In this document: one piece after another, positions 56,172 through 64,000 of the stretch | How the letters are laid out: the number at the start of each line of letters is the position of its first letter | How positions within the stretch are numbered: position 1 is the first letter of the stretch | Origin: Virgibacillus aidingensis | GTDB lineage: Bacteria; Bacillota; Bacilli; Bacillales; Amphibacillaceae | Assembly: GCF_010994035.1 (NCBI RefSeq) | Contig: NZ_WIXN01000017.1 | Span: 1-64,000 of the forward strand | DNA length: 64,000 nt | Reading direction: 5' to 3' | Notes under the pieces: model-generated | The model's input: only the letters and a program-made list of their open reading frames with translations | Database searches by the model: none | What the model was told of the DNA's origin: nothing | Translations under genes and position numbers: made by a program

Positions 56172-57038
56172 TTAATCACCCTTAAAAAAATCTGCTGTAT
56201 CGGAAGAGTAGATAGAAACCATAAGGTTCCCGTTCTTTGCTGCTGCACGAATTAATAACGGCTGATTATATATGTTTTTAAATACAAAATCAGGTCCCCA
56301 CCAGCTGACTGCAGCATCTTTTCCCGGAGGCACATAGGGTACCTCTTTGGAATGTGCATATCTTTCAATAATTTGAATTCCTTTTAAATCAACTGCATTA
56401 AAAAGCGTGGAAGACACCTGACATATTCCTCCGCCAATATCTTCTGCAAGCTCTCCTTTTACAATAACCGGCGCACGTTTATACCCCTTTTCCATCGTCC
56501 GTTCCCCGACAACTTCATTGAAAGAAAAAGATTCACCGGGAAAAACCACATAATTGTTAATGGCTTCTGCTGCTAAAGAAATATTATGTGAACGTTCTTT
56601 ATTGTTTTGATTAAAAGATGTGTAATAGCTGCCGAGTTTATTCGAACTAATATCTTCGAGCAACTCCCGGTTCACTTTTGGAAAGACATCTTTTACCGGG
56701 ATATCCAGCACTTTTTCCTGTTGATCACTATAAAATGCCTCCCTGAATGTTCGGTGGAATTCTTCCTTATCCAGCATGGTTCCCGGCTCCCCATCAATAA
56801 TTTCACCTGTTTCATTTATCCTTGCATTTTCTGGGGCTATATAAACCTTTTTCTCCAGACTGGCCACCAATTGTTTTAGCTTGCCCTCATCGATAAAAAG
56901 AGACTCAACAGGATTTAGTGAGTATTGCTCAATTTCCACTTTTTCCATTTTTGGTATATCTTCATCAGCATCTAAATTTGCTGATGCTGCAGGAATGGGA
57001 AAGATTAATATTAAAACAAATAATGTAAGAAATTTCAT
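56172..57038 (-). CDS. Exported VanW-family protein
   Basis: A 288-aa protein with a signal peptide (MKFLTLFVLILIFPIPAASA) and a VanW domain in its second half (FSFNEVVGERTMEKGY, ELAEDIGGGICQVSSTLFNA, RYAHSKEVPYVPPGKDAA). VanW proteins occur in vancomycin-resistance clusters and widely in Firmicutes; their activity is unknown, with cell-wall association likely. The start is 57038, with GGAGG about 7 nt upstream; the frame extending to 57170 is rejected. It converges with the DCC gene almost stop to stop. Confidence 0.85.
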   Translation of the reverse strand: MKFLTLFVLILIFPIPAASANLDADEDIPKMEKVEIEQYSLNPVESLFIDEGKLKQLVASLEKKVYIAPENARINETGEIIDGEPGTMLDKEEFHRTFREAFYSDQQEKVLDIPVKDVFPKVNRELLEDISSNKLGSYYTSFNQNNKERSHNISLAAEAINNYVVFPGESFSFNEVVGERTMEKGYKRAPVIVKGELAEDIGGGICQVSSTLFNAVDLKGIQIIERYAHSKEVPYVPPGKDAAVSWWGPDFVFKNIYNQPLLIRAAAKNGNLMVSIYSSDTADFFKGD

Positions 57039-57106
57039 TTTCATGCCTCCCATTTTTAGTATGGGAAAAAAGCAAAAAATTAACCAGGAATTCTCCTGGC
57101 ATACGT

Positions 57107-57361
57107 TTATAAAATTAAATAAATAACAAAAGCCAATAACGATAAAAATATGGCAATTGAATAAATCCAAAGCTGAATAGGAACATTTGATTTTAAAGAA
57201 CTTTTTTCATAATCAAGGGAACGTTTTATTTCATCCTGGGGTGTGACCCCTTCTTCTTCATATCTTTTGATTTTATTTTCCTCTTGCCTAAAAGCAAAAA
57301 ATGTGCCGGCCAATGCTGCGGCAAATAATACTATTAAAAATATAACGATTCCTGTATTCAT
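57107..57361 (-). CDS. Small two-helix membrane protein
   Basis: An 84-aa protein with membrane helices at about 4-25 and 63-83 flanking a charged cytoplasmic loop (RQEENKIKRYEEEG). GGAGGG lies 6 nt before ATG 57361. It lies just upstream of the vanW gene in the same direction (68 nt). No family recognised. Confidence 0.65.
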   Translation of the reverse strand: MNTGIVIFLIVLFAAALAGTFFAFRQEENKIKRYEEEGVTPQDEIKRSLDYEKSSLKSNVPIQLWIYSIAIFLSLLAFVIYLIL

Positions 57362-57467
57362 ATACATCCCTCCATCGCTATCATACCAAAAAACTTTATA
57401 TTATATCTATGACGAAAAACACTCTTTATTAAAAAACATTGATTATTCTTTCCGACTATTCACCTTG

Positions 57468-57505
57468 TTAAAAAGGCCGCCTAACTGCAGCTAGGCGGCC
57501 TTTCA
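57468..57505 (-). terminator. Terminator
   Basis: AAAGGCCGCCTA pairs perfectly with TAGGCGGCCTTT; A-run gives a U-tail on the minus strand, just after the 33-aa gene. Confidence 0.88.
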
Positions 57506-57508
57506 TTC

Positions 57509-57610
57509 TTATCGGAAATCTCTTGTATCTTCCAGGTAATCACTCAGCAGGCGATAACCGACTAAAGAAGCAATGACTAATAAAAAACTCCAAAATGTTT
57601 TATTTTTCAT
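57509..57610 (-). CDS. 33-aa membrane peptide
   Basis: A 33-residue frame (MKNKTFWSFLLVIASLVGY...) with one hydrophobic helix and a charged tail DYLEDTRDFR. GGGAGG lies 8 nt before the ATG and a perfect terminator follows at once, which supports expression. It may be cotranscribed with ndh upstream (77 nt). No family recognised. Confidence 0.6.
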   Translation of the reverse strand: MKNKTFWSFLLVIASLVGYRLLSDYLEDTRDFR

Positions 57611-57687
57611 ATGTTTAACCTCCCGATTTCAATGCAAGATAAGGTTTTCGCAATACAGGTTCTTTTAAAAAACAATACAGCCTGTAA

Positions 57688-58902
57688 TTAAAACGGACGG
57701 ACTTTTCCTTTTTTAAGAACCAGTTTAGGTCCCCCCATCAGATACAGGGAACGGTTGTCCACCACTTTTTTCATTGCTGCAGCACTTTTACCGGAAAGCT
57801 TGTAGTTGGAAAACACATTTCCAATGCCATCATTTACCCCAAGTGATGCAACGGTTCCTTTGTCATCAAATACAAATTCTGTTAATGGTCCATTAGTAAG
57901 TAGCGCATTCAAATTGGCAGCTACCACGGCTGCTTCCTGTACAGCTAACTGAGCAGTAGGCGGATATGGGCGGTCTGCCTCTTTGTTCCAAACCCATGAA
58001 CAGTCACCAATGACAAAAATATTTTCTTCTCCTTGCATGCGCAGATCACTGTCAACATTCACTTTTCCTTTGACAAGTTCAAACCCGGAGTTCCCCAGTA
58101 CAGAGCTTCCTTTTACACCACCGGTCCATACAACTGTGCCGGCCTTGATTAACTCATTATCTTCTCCAACAATAAACCCTTCCGGGGTACATTCAGAGAT
58201 AGGTGCTCCTATTCTGAATTCTACACCGCGGTCTTCCAGTGATTTCATCGCATAGCTTACAAGGTCCTTATCAAACATAGGCAAAATGGATGGTGCTGCT
58301 TCTACGTTGATGATGCGTACTTTGCTGCGGTCTACATCATATTTTTTGCAAAGCTCCGGTACTCTTTCCGCAAGCTCCCCTACAAATTCTATACCTGTAA
58401 AACCTGCACCGCCGACTAATATATGCAAACTTTCTTCTGTAGCGTTTTCATCGTTATTATATTTTGCAAATTGATACTCAATATGTTCACTGATCAAGCG
58501 GCTGGTATCAATATCTTCAATGGCAAAGGCATAATCACTCATTCCCTTGATGCCAAAGTCATTGGATTCAAAGCCTAAAGCCACTACCAAATAATCATAG
58601 GTAAGTTCACTATTTTCCAATACAACGGTTTGGTCGTCTTTTTTGATTTCCACCACTGAATCGTAAATAAGGCGAACCCTGTTAGGATTTACAACATCAC
58701 TGATCATTACACGGGCCTGATTAGGATTAATTGTTCCCGCAGCTACTTCATGAAGCCACGTTGATTCATAGTGATAATTATGTTTGTTGACTAATACAAT
58801 TTCTGCCTGTTCCGGGGTCAATTGTTTGGTCAGGCGCCTGGCAGTGGTCAAACCGGCATATCCTGCTCCCAGAATTACTATTTTTGGCTTGTTCGAACTC
58901 AT
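57688..58902 (-). CDS. ndh: Type II NADH dehydrogenase
   Basis: A 404-aa flavoprotein that passes electrons from NADH to menaquinone without pumping protons. FAD motif GAGYAGL (about 12-18), NAD motif GGAGFTGIEFVGEL (about 163-176), and PYPPTAQLAVQEA near the quinone site. The C-terminal amphipathic stretch (LYLMGGPKLVLKKGK) anchors it to the membrane. Closest in pattern to B. subtilis Ndh (YjlD). No Rex operator of the TTGTGA type was found upstream. Confidence 0.92.
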   Translation of the reverse strand: MSSNKPKIVILGAGYAGLTTARRLTKQLTPEQAEIVLVNKHNYHYESTWLHEVAAGTINPNQARVMISDVVNPNRVRLIYDSVVEIKKDDQTVVLENSELTYDYLVVALGFESNDFGIKGMSDYAFAIEDIDTSRLISEHIEYQFAKYNNDENATEESLHILVGGAGFTGIEFVGELAERVPELCKKYDVDRSKVRIINVEAAPSILPMFDKDLVSYAMKSLEDRGVEFRIGAPISECTPEGFIVGEDNELIKAGTVVWTGGVKGSSVLGNSGFELVKGKVNVDSDLRMQGEENIFVIGDCSWVWNKEADRPYPPTAQLAVQEAAVVAANLNALLTNGPLTEFVFDDKGTVASLGVNDGIGNVFSNYKLSGKSAAAMKKVVDNRSLYLMGGPKLVLKKGKVRPF

Positions 58903-59084
58903 ATAACTTCCACCTTCCTTTATTGTTCTAAGTACTAAGCGATCTAATAAATAAGCTGATAATGCCAGTAAAACTATATAGATGCACTTTAACTATAATA
59001 TAACATATTTATCATATCAAAGTTTTTATAAATAGGCTATTGAACTTATCCTATTAATTACAAACTATCCGACACTAAACTTCT

Positions 59085-59792
59085 TTATACAGGTCGAACT
59101 GTAATTTCATTTACATTCACGTAATCCGGCTGGGTAACAGCATAAACAACCGCCCTGGCGATATCGTCCGTTTGCAGCGGTTTTCTGCTGTATGACGCCA
59201 GGCTTTCGGAATTGCGTTCCGTTTCGACCATTCCCGGTGAAATATTCGTTACACGTACCCCTGTACGGGCAAGCTCTTTTTCCAGCCCCTGTGAAATCGA
59301 CCGCACAGCAAACTTTGTGGCGCTATACACCGTGCTTGTCTTCGTAACCTCGAACCCGGAAACAGATGCTGTATTTATAATATGTCCCGAAGAACGGCTG
59401 ATCATATCAGGCAGTACAGCCTGGATTCCGTATAAAACACCTTTAATATTTACATCTATCATTTTTTCCCATTCAGCCACTTCACCGTCCCTCACCCTGG
59501 AGGAACCTACCAGTCCGGCATTATTTACCAGGATATCTGCATCTCCCACTGTTTCTTTGGTATATTTGACCAGCTTTTCCATGTCAGATAGAACAGAAAC
59601 ATCCGCAACCGCAGCAAAAGCCTTTCCTTTCCCTTTTTTATTTATTTCTTCTGTAAGCGCATCCAGCTTGTCCTTCCTTCTGGCTGCCAGTACCACATTA
59701 GCACCTTCTTCAGCAAAATGTCTGCAGATTCCAGCTCCGATTCCACTGCTGGCACCGGTTACAATTGCTGTTTTGCCTGTTAGTTCTGCCAA
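59085..59792 (-). CDS. Short-chain dehydrogenase
   Basis: A 235-aa classical SDR oxidoreductase: TGASSGIGAGI (cofactor), DVSVLSD, NNAG, catalytic Ser in NTASVSG and YSATK. The ARRK after strand 2 suggests NADP preference. Substrate unknown. It ends VNVNEITVRPV, typical of a YdfG/clavaldehyde-type SDR. A small basic ORF lies 25 nt upstream. Confidence 0.87.
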   Translation of the reverse strand: MAELTGKTAIVTGASSGIGAGICRHFAEEGANVVLAARRKDKLDALTEEINKKGKGKAFAAVADVSVLSDMEKLVKYTKETVGDADILVNNAGLVGSSRVRDGEVAEWEKMIDVNIKGVLYGIQAVLPDMISRSSGHIINTASVSGFEVTKTSTVYSATKFAVRSISQGLEKELARTGVRVTNISPGMVETERNSESLASYSRKPLQTDDIARAVVYAVTQPDYVNVNEITVRPV

Positions 59793-59817
59793 AAGAACTC
59801 ACTCCTTTTAATATTAT

Positions 59818-59955
59818 TTAATTATCATTGGGATCTGAAGGTTCTTTTTTATCTGTCGGTTCATTGCCGGGATCTTTAGTCTCGGCCTGAGTCTGGTTAC
59901 GAAACTTGTTGCGTTTCCGGGTATCGACCCGGTACTTGTTCCTCTTTTTCATCAT
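59818..59955 (-). CDS. Possible small basic protein
   Basis: A 45-codon frame (MMKKRNKYRVDTRKRNKFRN...) with basic first half and acidic second half. It is placed 25 nt before the SDR gene. No ribosome site is seen, and another 53-codon frame overlaps it in a different phase, so it is doubtful. 59955-60268 holds no other gene; a TGGGAC...GTCCCA dyad spans 60199-60256. Confidence 0.3.
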   Translation of the reverse strand: MMKKRNKYRVDTRKRNKFRNQTQAETKDPGNEPTDKKEPSDPNDN

Positions 59956-60267
59956 TTTTTTTAGTCAAGACCAGAATTTGAGGAAGAAGAGAAATGTTCA
60001 TTATCTGATGCTGTTTCATTGTTATCCTTGCTTCTTTGCCATCAGGCATTGTTACCTGCTGCAATCACTGCAATAAAAGCCCAGGGTGAGTACATTAATA
60101 ATCATGATTTTCTGAAATATTGACATTTCCCTTTCATTGTAATCTTTTCCAACCTATCGTTCAACAATTATTAACGGAAGGTAAACCATAAAGGAGCTGG
60201 GACAAATTTTCCCGACTCTGGTAAGGTGATTGTTTGACTTTTAAATGATGTCCCAGTCCAGGTAAGA

Positions 60268-60459
60268 TTAAAAGTATCTGGCTCTTGGATCCACAACAAC
60301 CCTTTTTCTCATTGGCCTGTAAATAGGTCTTGGTACATCTACAATATTGTAACGATCTACATGCACAATAGGTTGGACAATCGGCTGCATCCGCTGCACT
60401 TTATGATCATGGGCCACAAATTTTGGCGGTAACATAATTGGTTTCGCATGCCTGCGCAA
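60268..60459 (-). CDS. CotD-like inner spore coat protein
   Basis: A 63-aa His- and Arg-rich, proline-containing protein (PPKFVAHDHKVQRMQPIVQP) resembling CotD-family inner coat proteins. TTG 60459 with TAGGAGG about 8 nt upstream; the earlier GTG lies within that site. Unusual composition and small size fit a coat component; the match to CotD is by motif and composition only. Confidence 0.65.
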   Translation of the reverse strand: MRRHAKPIMLPPKFVAHDHKVQRMQPIVQPIVHVDRYNIVDVPRPIYRPMRKRVVVDPRARYF

Positions 60460-60520
60460 TAGTGACACCTCCTAAATATCTTATATACTAGTCAATGCAA
60501 TTCGCTATTCAGGGGAAACG

Positions 60521-60572
60521 GCTTCTATCTTAGCTTTATTGTTCAGCCGGAAAGATAGAAGCTTTATTTTTT
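60521..60572 (+). terminator. Orphan terminator on the plus strand
   Basis: GCTTCTATCTT pairs perfectly with AAGATAGAAGC, followed by TTTATTTTTT. No plus-strand gene precedes it, so it may end an unannotated RNA or insulate the gene at 60692. Confidence 0.75.
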
Positions 60573-60606
60573 CCAGAGAAATTTTTACATGAAAATAACT
60601 TTCCAG

Positions 60607-60636
60607 TAAAACGCTTTCAGTAAAATATGATATAAT
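60607..60636 (+). promoter_or_regulatory. Extended -10 promoter with cre half-site
   Basis: TGA-TATAAT (TATAAT at 60631-60636) is a perfect extended -10. AAAACGCTTTCA about 10 nt upstream matches the right half of a CcpA cre site and overlaps the weak -35 region. It drives the gene at 60692. Confidence 0.55.
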
Positions 60637-60691
60637 TTTCATATTAAATAAAAATACTACAGGAAATTTATATAAAAGGTGGGGAAATTTC

Positions 60692-61186
60692 ATGACTCGA
60701 ACAGAAGTCAGAGTAGTAAATGAGCACGGGAAAGATGTTGCGCATAATGGCAAAGAGATCGGTGAAATTATCGTAAAAGGTCAAGGAGTGGTAGACCAGA
60801 GCAGTAATATGTCGGCAGTAGAAGGATGGGTCCGAACCGGTGATAAGGGAACCATCGATAAGAACGGGAAGATTCATGTAGTGGAACCAATGAAAGATAT
60901 CACATCCAGTGAAACACCTCTGTCCTCTATGGATGTTGAAAAAATATTGCTTAGTCATCCTGCCGTACAGGAAGCAGCAATTATTCCGGTTCCCGATCAG
61001 GAATTAGGGGAAATCGTACAGGGATTTATCGTTTTGCACAAAGGTCAAACAGCAACCGAACGGGAGCTGATGGATTTTTGCTTAAATAAGATGGATAAGA
61101 CTGAATGTCCTAAAAGGATAACCTTTATGGAAGAACTCCCGAAAACAGTGAGCGGAAAAATATTAAAAACCCAATTAAAAGCATAG
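60692..61186 (+). CDS. Orphan C-terminal domain of an acyl-CoA synthetase
   Basis: A 164-aa protein corresponding only to the end of an AMP-forming acyl-CoA synthetase: the last strands of the N-domain (EIGEIIVKG), the hinge-side GWVRTGD motif, the mobile C-domain (MDVEKILLSHPAVQEAAIIPVPD) and PKTVSGKILK with the catalytic Lys. The ATP-binding P-loop region is absent. It has its own promoter and AAAGGTGGGG ribosome site, so it does not look like a fresh truncation. It could act with a separate N-domain or have a new role. Confidence 0.8.
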   Translation: MTRTEVRVVNEHGKDVAHNGKEIGEIIVKGQGVVDQSSNMSAVEGWVRTGDKGTIDKNGKIHVVEPMKDITSSETPLSSMDVEKILLSHPAVQEAAIIPVPDQELGEIVQGFIVLHKGQTATERELMDFCLNKMDKTECPKRITFMEELPKTVSGKILKTQLKA

Positions 61187-61213
61187 TTTTATAGGCCCTT
61201 TTTAAAAATTTCA

Positions 61214-61242
61214 TTGACAGTTTGGAAACATCCTGCGATAAT
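61214..61242 (+). promoter_or_regulatory. Sigma-A promoter of the uracil permease gene
   Basis: TTGACA (61214-61219), 17 nt, GATAAT (61237-61242), just upstream of the PyrR leader. Confidence 0.8.
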
Positions 61243-61265
61243 TATTGAGAAGATATTTCATACGG

Positions 61266-61397
61266 TTACCTTTAACCCAGTCCCGCGAGGCTGGCAAGGT
61301 GAAGCAGGTCAGGCCTGCCGCAAATAAAAATACAGCAGTCTACCAGTATGCATATTTTTATTTCTGAAAACACCTTGCCAAAAGCAAGGTGTTTTTT
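61266..61397 (+). promoter_or_regulatory. PyrR-binding attenuator
   Basis: The leader begins with a PyrR-type binding loop (CCAG-TCCCGCGAGG-CTGG within ACCTT/AAGGT, 61268-61301). An alternative stem AAATAAAAAT/ATTTTTATTT (61322-61363) follows, then the terminator AACACCTTGC/GCAAGGTGTTTTTT (61369-61396). GGCAAGGTG (61293-61301) is the exact complement of CACCTTGCC (61371-61379), giving the antiterminator choice. UMP-bound PyrR would favour termination. Confidence 0.85.
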
Positions 61398-61444
61398 CAT
61401 TTGCAGTGGTAACTTATGAATCATAAATAAGAGGAGGATAATAA

Positions 61445-62728
61445 TTGGCAAAGTACACAGAAATTAAAGTCGATGAACGCTTGCCCTTATTACAAAGTTT
61501 ACCACTAAGCTTCCAGCATTTATTTGCGATGTTTGGTTCTACTGTTTTGGTTCCTGTACTATTTGGGGTTAACCCTGCAACCATTCTATTAATGAATGGT
61601 GTAGGAACATTAATCTATCTATTTATAACTAAGGGAAAGATTCCGGCCTACCTGGGCTCCAGTTTTGCTTTTATTTCCCCGGTCTTTGTAGTCCTGGGCC
61701 AATATGCCGGCGGGGAAGGCTACGGCTATGCCCTCGGCGGATTTCTTGTAGTCGGTATTGTTTTGACACTGGTTGGTCTCATTGTAAAAATCGCCGGGAC
61801 AAAATGGATTGATGTCGTTTTTCCGCCCGCTGCCATGGGAGCCATTGTAGCAGTTATTGGCCTTGAGCTTGTTCCCGTTGCTGCAGAAATGGCGGGCTTA
61901 ATTCCCGATGCAGAAGCCGGACCTGGATGGACCATGGATCCTAACACGGTAACAGTTGCTGTATTGACCCTGGCTATTACTATTATCTGCTGGGTAACCA
62001 TGAGAGGATTTTTGAAAATAATTCCGATTTTAATCGGTATTGTGGCAGGTTATATCATTGCTTTTGCATTTGGCCTGGTTGATTTTACTGCAGTGGAAGA
62101 AGCTGCATGGTTCTCCATGCCGGAATATTATCAGATGAAAATTGACTGGTCGGCCATTCTTGTTATCCTGCCAGCTGCATTAGTTTTAGTACCGGAACAT
62201 ATCGGACACTTATTCGTAACAAGTAATATTGTAAAAAAGGATTTGGCAAAGGACCCCGGTCTTGACCGTTCTTTAATGGGGAACGGGATTTCCACCATTA
62301 TCTCAAGTTTTGTCGGTTCCACTCCAAATACTACGTACGGTGAGAATATTGGGGTACTTGCAATCACTAGAGTGTATTCCACCTGGATTATTGGCGGAGC
62401 GGCAGTAATTGCCATTGTGCTGTCCTTCATCGGAAAATTGGCTGCCCTCATTTCCTCTATTCCTGCTGCGGTAATGGGGGGAATTTCACTGCTCCTTTTC
62501 GGTATCATTGCAGCGAGCGGGATTCGGATGCTGGTAGAGGCGAATGTGGATTATAACCGGTCACAAAATTTGATTTTAACCTGTGTCGTTTTGGTTATCG
62601 GTATCAGCGGGGCAACTATCCAGATTGGTTCCGTCGAATTAACCGGAATGGGGCTTGCAACAGTGGTTGCTATTATTCTCGGTTTGTTCTTTAAACTGCT
62701 GGATATACTGAAATTATCAAACGAATAG
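61445..62728 (+). CDS. pyrP: Uracil permease
   Basis: A 427-aa nucleobase-cation symporter-2 protein (UraA/PyrP) with 14 helices; conserved FGSTVLVPVLFGVNPAT, YLGSSFAFISPV, PEHIGHLFVTSNIV (the uracil-binding Glu) and GSTPNTTYGENIGV. Start is TTG 61445 with GAGGAGG about 6 nt upstream. Preceded by its own promoter and PyrR attenuator; no other pyr gene follows in the window. Confidence 0.93.
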   Translation: MAKYTEIKVDERLPLLQSLPLSFQHLFAMFGSTVLVPVLFGVNPATILLMNGVGTLIYLFITKGKIPAYLGSSFAFISPVFVVLGQYAGGEGYGYALGGFLVVGIVLTLVGLIVKIAGTKWIDVVFPPAAMGAIVAVIGLELVPVAAEMAGLIPDAEAGPGWTMDPNTVTVAVLTLAITIICWVTMRGFLKIIPILIGIVAGYIIAFAFGLVDFTAVEEAAWFSMPEYYQMKIDWSAILVILPAALVLVPEHIGHLFVTSNIVKKDLAKDPGLDRSLMGNGISTIISSFVGSTPNTTYGENIGVLAITRVYSTWIIGGAAVIAIVLSFIGKLAALISSIPAAVMGGISLLLFGIIAASGIRMLVEANVDYNRSQNLILTCVVLVIGISGATIQIGSVELTGMGLATVVAIILGLFFKLLDILKLSNE

Positions 62729-62729
62729 A

Positions 62730-62783
62730 AGAAAAATCCGGACGTGAGCTAGAATTTTCAGCTAACGTCCGGATTTTTTTCTA
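62730..62783. terminator. Bidirectional terminator between pyrP and topB
   Basis: AAAATCCGGACGT pairs with ACGTCCGGATTTT, with T-runs both ways; it contains the stop codon of the converging topoisomerase gene. Confidence 0.9.
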
Positions 62784-64000
62784 AATGTCATTTCCCAGCT
62801 GTAGTAATCATTATCTTTATTTTTTATATATCTCAAATAGGCATTGAATTTCTTCCCTTTTTTACTTGTCAGCCCTTTTACATACGTTTTATTATTTTTT
62901 AGAAGTTGTTTCACCATCGTTTTGCCCGGTTTTTTCCTTAATGCTGCCAGGTATTTATCATTCTTCCAGATGATAAAATCACAGCCTTTTTTCCAATCCC
63001 TGCATGTAAAACCAATGTAGGCATCGATTACATCATTTCCGCACGCAGGGCATTTACCAATGATTTCTTCCGTGTTTGTTTTTGCTGGAATCTCTTTGAT
63101 GATTCCCTGCTGATCCGCTTTTATTCTTTCTACCGATTGATTGGTAAATGTAAAAATCTGCTTTAAAAAAGCACTTTTGTTTTCCATTCCTTTTTGAATA
63201 TCAGACAATGATTTTTCCAGACGCCCGGTAAATTCGAGATCAAACAAACTTTTCACCGGGAAAGTTTCTACCAGTTTTCTGCCCAGATGTGTGCATTCCA
63301 AGTTTTTTCCTTTAACGCTAATGTATCCTGCTTCCTTCAGTTTCTTTATTGTTTCCGCTCTGGTTGCCGGGGTGCCGATACTGAAACCAGCTAAAATATT
63401 TGCCAATTCCTCCTCATTTTCCTCGTCTTTATATCCCTTGCCGCATGTTTCCATCACACGAAGCAATGTTTTTTCCGTATGCTGCTTTGGCGGTTTGGTT
63501 ACATGAGAAGAAATCTTGGAGTCTATCAGACTTACAGTTTCATTTTCCTGAACAAACGGCAAAATGGCTTCTTTTGATTGAATGTTTTCTACCTTTTTCC
63601 AGCCTTCTGCAAGCTGTACCCGGCCTTTCGAAATAAACAGCCCGTCCTGGCCCTCCAGCTTTGTTTGGAGTTTTGTCTCTTCATATTCCGCTATGGGCAT
63701 GAATTGCATGATAAAACGGTTTTTTATCGCAGTGTAAACAATCTGTTCATCCCCGGTAAGCTTTTTCGGTCTGAGATAAGTTGGCGTAATAGCACTGTGG
63801 CTCTCGACTTTGTCATTGTTAAATACCCTTTTTGTTTTCATAAATTTAATTTCATCTTTATATGGCAAGTCCGCTGCATGGGTTTTAAGAACATGGGCCG
63901 TTTTTCCGGTTAGGCTTTCTTCCAGGGCCCTGCTTGATGTTCGCGGGTATGTAATCAGCTTTTTCTCATACAGGGATTGTGCAGTCTTTAAGACTTTATC
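62762..64000 (-). CDS. topB: DNA topoisomerase III, C-terminal part (truncated by window edge)
   Basis: The frame stays open to the right window edge, so the gene is 5'-incomplete (413 codons here). The catalytic tyrosine is in LITYPRTSSR (about 63943-63972). GFSIGTPATRAETIKKL follows, and after the core a C-terminal zinc finger (CPACGNDVIDAYIGFTCRDW) and a basic tail. Type IA topoisomerases relax and decatenate DNA. TYPRTSS differs slightly from the common TYPRTDS. Confidence 0.88.
   Translation of the reverse strand, partial: DKVLKTAQSLYEKKLITYPRTSSRALEESLTGKTAHVLKTHAADLPYKDEIKFMKTKRVFNNDKVESHSAITPTYLRPKKLTGDEQIVYTAIKNRFIMQFMPIAEYEETKLQTKLEGQDGLFISKGRVQLAEGWKKVENIQSKEAILPFVQENETVSLIDSKISSHVTKPPKQHTEKTLLRVMETCGKGYKDEENEEELANILAGFSIGTPATRAETIKKLKEAGYISVKGKNLECTHLGRKLVETFPVKSLFDLEFTGRLEKSLSDIQKGMENKSAFLKQIFTFTNQSVERIKADQQGIIKEIPAKTNTEEIIGKCPACGNDVIDAYIGFTCRDWKKGCDFIIWKNDKYLAALRKKPGKTMVKQLLKNNKTYVKGLTSKKGKKFNAYLRYIKNKDNDYYSWEMTFRKKSGR

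Noticed and set aside
58903-59060. Rex operator upstream of ndh
   Set aside because: No TTGTGA...TCACAA-type dyad is present in the region.
59812-60075. 53-codon minus-strand frame (MPDGKEARITMKQ) overlapping the small basic ORF
   Set aside because: Weak ribosome site and conflict with the other frame; neither is convincing and only the one next to the SDR gene was listed, at low confidence.

Overview
The window comes from a low-GC, endospore-forming Bacillaceae chromosome. Gene order follows the Bacillus subtilis ykr/pdh and yku regions. A BCCT betaine-type transporter, the gene content and the repeat style suggest a halotolerant Oceanobacillus/Virgibacillus-like relative; this is inference, since there is no rRNA to confirm it. 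Spore genes (spoVA-type operon, CotD-like coat protein, Spo0E-like phosphatase, YjcZ-like remnant) show it is a spore former. No prophage, CRISPR array or intact insertion sequence was seen.

Layout. 1-4155: an SR1-type dual-function small RNA encoding SR1P, a palindromic repeat array, a polysaccharide deacetylase lipoprotein, a BCCT transporter and an Slp-like lipoprotein. 4189-13700: pdhABCD, ykyA, def, rpoY and rnjA. 13834-24540: a heterodimeric ABC exporter (YfiB/YfiC type) and yku-region genes (ykuV, ykuS, ddh, darB/ykuL, ykuE, a Sco protein, kre/ykyB). 24751-28800: a DMT permease, the ric/scdA Fe-S repair protein, small fbpB and spo0E-like genes, a signal peptidase and a second palindromic repeat array. 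28983-37850: a zinc-ribbon/TPR membrane protein beside an HtrA-like protease, a stand-alone EAL phosphodiesterase, YwpF, moaA-moeA, an HPr-like protein, a lipoprotein and a terminal-inverted-repeat element that carries one inserted palindromic unit.

38487-42358: a seven-gene spoVA2mob-type operon (DUF1657, YhcN/YlaJ lipoprotein, SpoVAC, SpoVAD, SpoVAEb, DUF1657, DUF421-DUF1657) behind a probable sigma-G promoter. 42371-50944: an MDR dehydrogenase, an ArsA/Get3 ATPase with a CC-tail partner, CstA, a glutamate dehydrogenase with an upstream transporter, a sigma-B-driven YflT protein and the thiamine transporter ThiT under a TPP riboswitch. 51266-64000: oligoendopeptidase F, YceI, a TPR protein, a transposase remnant, a DCC oxidoreductase, a VanW protein, NDH-2, an SDR, a CotD-like protein, an orphan acyl-CoA synthetase C-domain, a uracil permease under PyrR attenuation, and a topoisomerase III gene that runs off the right edge.

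The most unusual items are the 42-bp palindromic repeat family, with compensatory changes in its inner stem and a precise insertion inside another repeat, and the ArsA/CC-tail pair. Also notable are the orphan AMP-binding C-domain, the spoVA2mob-type operon (linked elsewhere to extreme spore heat resistance) and ddh sitting where dapH-dapL lies in B. subtilis. All identifications rest on reading the sequence and on remembered families; no database search was run.
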